DNA of 34,762 bases from Hyphomicrobiales bacterium (GTDB taxonomy: Bacteria; Pseudomonadota; Alphaproteobacteria; Rhizobiales; Rhizobiaceae). The DNA lies in contig JAJFHT010000022.1 of assembly GCA_021775495.1 (NCBI GenBank), forward strand, positions 1 to 34,762. Reading direction: 5' to 3'. Both the position numbers and the translations under genes were made by a program. Positions 34,709 through 34,762 of this stretch are shown here, piece after piece (the stretch's first letter is position 1; every line of letters begins with the position of its first letter). The notes under the pieces are model-generated. The model searched no databases, was not told where the DNA came from, and saw only the letters and a list, made by a program, of their open reading frames with translations.

Positions 34709-34762
34709 TGGCAGACAGTGACAGGCTTTATGAAAACGAACTGAAAGCGCTGCTGGCAGCCG
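34708..34762 (+). CDS. Start of next gene, probable phage portal protein (partial)
   Basis: The ATG at 34708 overlaps the terminase stop codon. Only 18 residues are visible (MADSDRLYENELKALLAA). Position after the large terminase suggests a portal/head-tail connector; the residues alone do not prove it. Confidence 0.45.
   Translation, partial: MADSDRLYENELKALLAA

Noticed and set aside
17377..34762. CRISPR array, tRNA or attachment site in the accessory region
   Set aside because: No regularly spaced short repeats, no cloverleaf-like sequence and no tRNA 3' end were recognised; the repeats present are long gene-scale duplications.

Overview
The window looks like chromosomal DNA of an alphaproteobacterium, most likely a member of the Hyphomicrobiales (Rhizobiales) or a close relative. 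This is inferred from gene content (two FCD-type GntR regulators, a NitT/TauT ABC importer, MipA/OmpV, a class I cytochrome c, PilZ), the moderately high GC and the codon use. There is no rRNA, tRNA, CRISPR array, insertion sequence transposase or integrase that I can see.

Left half (1-17.4 kb): ordinary, well-kept metabolic and envelope genes. A ThDP-dependent decarboxylase/acetolactate-synthase-like gene (cut by the left edge) diverges from an FCD GntR regulator, with a perfect 12-bp palindrome between them. The regulator overlaps an Asp/Glu-racemase-family gene and is followed by an AraC regulator, a VOC protein, a MipA/OmpV outer-membrane protein and a GST. Next come a second FCD GntR regulator with a three-gene NitT/TauT-type importer, an RND efflux pair (adaptor plus HAE1-type pump), a Gfo/Idh/MocA oxidoreductase, a cytochrome c, a DUF1801 protein, a short reductive-dehalogenase-like Fe-S/corrinoid protein and a PilZ protein.

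Right half (17.4-34.8 kb): an accessory, phage-linked and partly decaying region. Three genes (17806, 24214, 26048) share an N-terminal module of about 100 residues. Two of them (17806, 26048) share one C-terminal type and the third carries a different one that resembles BECR-fold RNases. They sit in duplicated surroundings: a decayed M15-like peptidase lies upstream of one and its tail-end fragment upstream of another, with a repeated 5' block. A repeated 3' block follows two of the genes, and a 73% identical relic of the first C-terminal type lies just downstream of the gene with the other type. Two 95% identical CoA-ester-lyase (CitE/HpcH-like) genes form direct repeats exactly 12,475 bp apart and bracket most of this island, which also carries a class II Fic protein, a 54-residue membrane protein, a secreted protein interrupted by an amber codon, a glycine-rich protein, a secreted DxDGD protein, a small membrane protein and a VWA protein with four repeats. 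Immediately right of the second lyase, a phage packaging operon begins (small terminase-like, large terminase, portal start).

Reading of the island: an ancestral unit [M15 peptidase - effector-like gene - conserved 3' block - lyase] next to phage packaging genes seems to have been duplicated, its effector C-termini exchanged, and cargo inserted. Several genes carry single-base frameshifts or a nonsense codon. The toxin/effector role is inference; the duplicated architecture and the C-terminal swap are read directly from the sequence.
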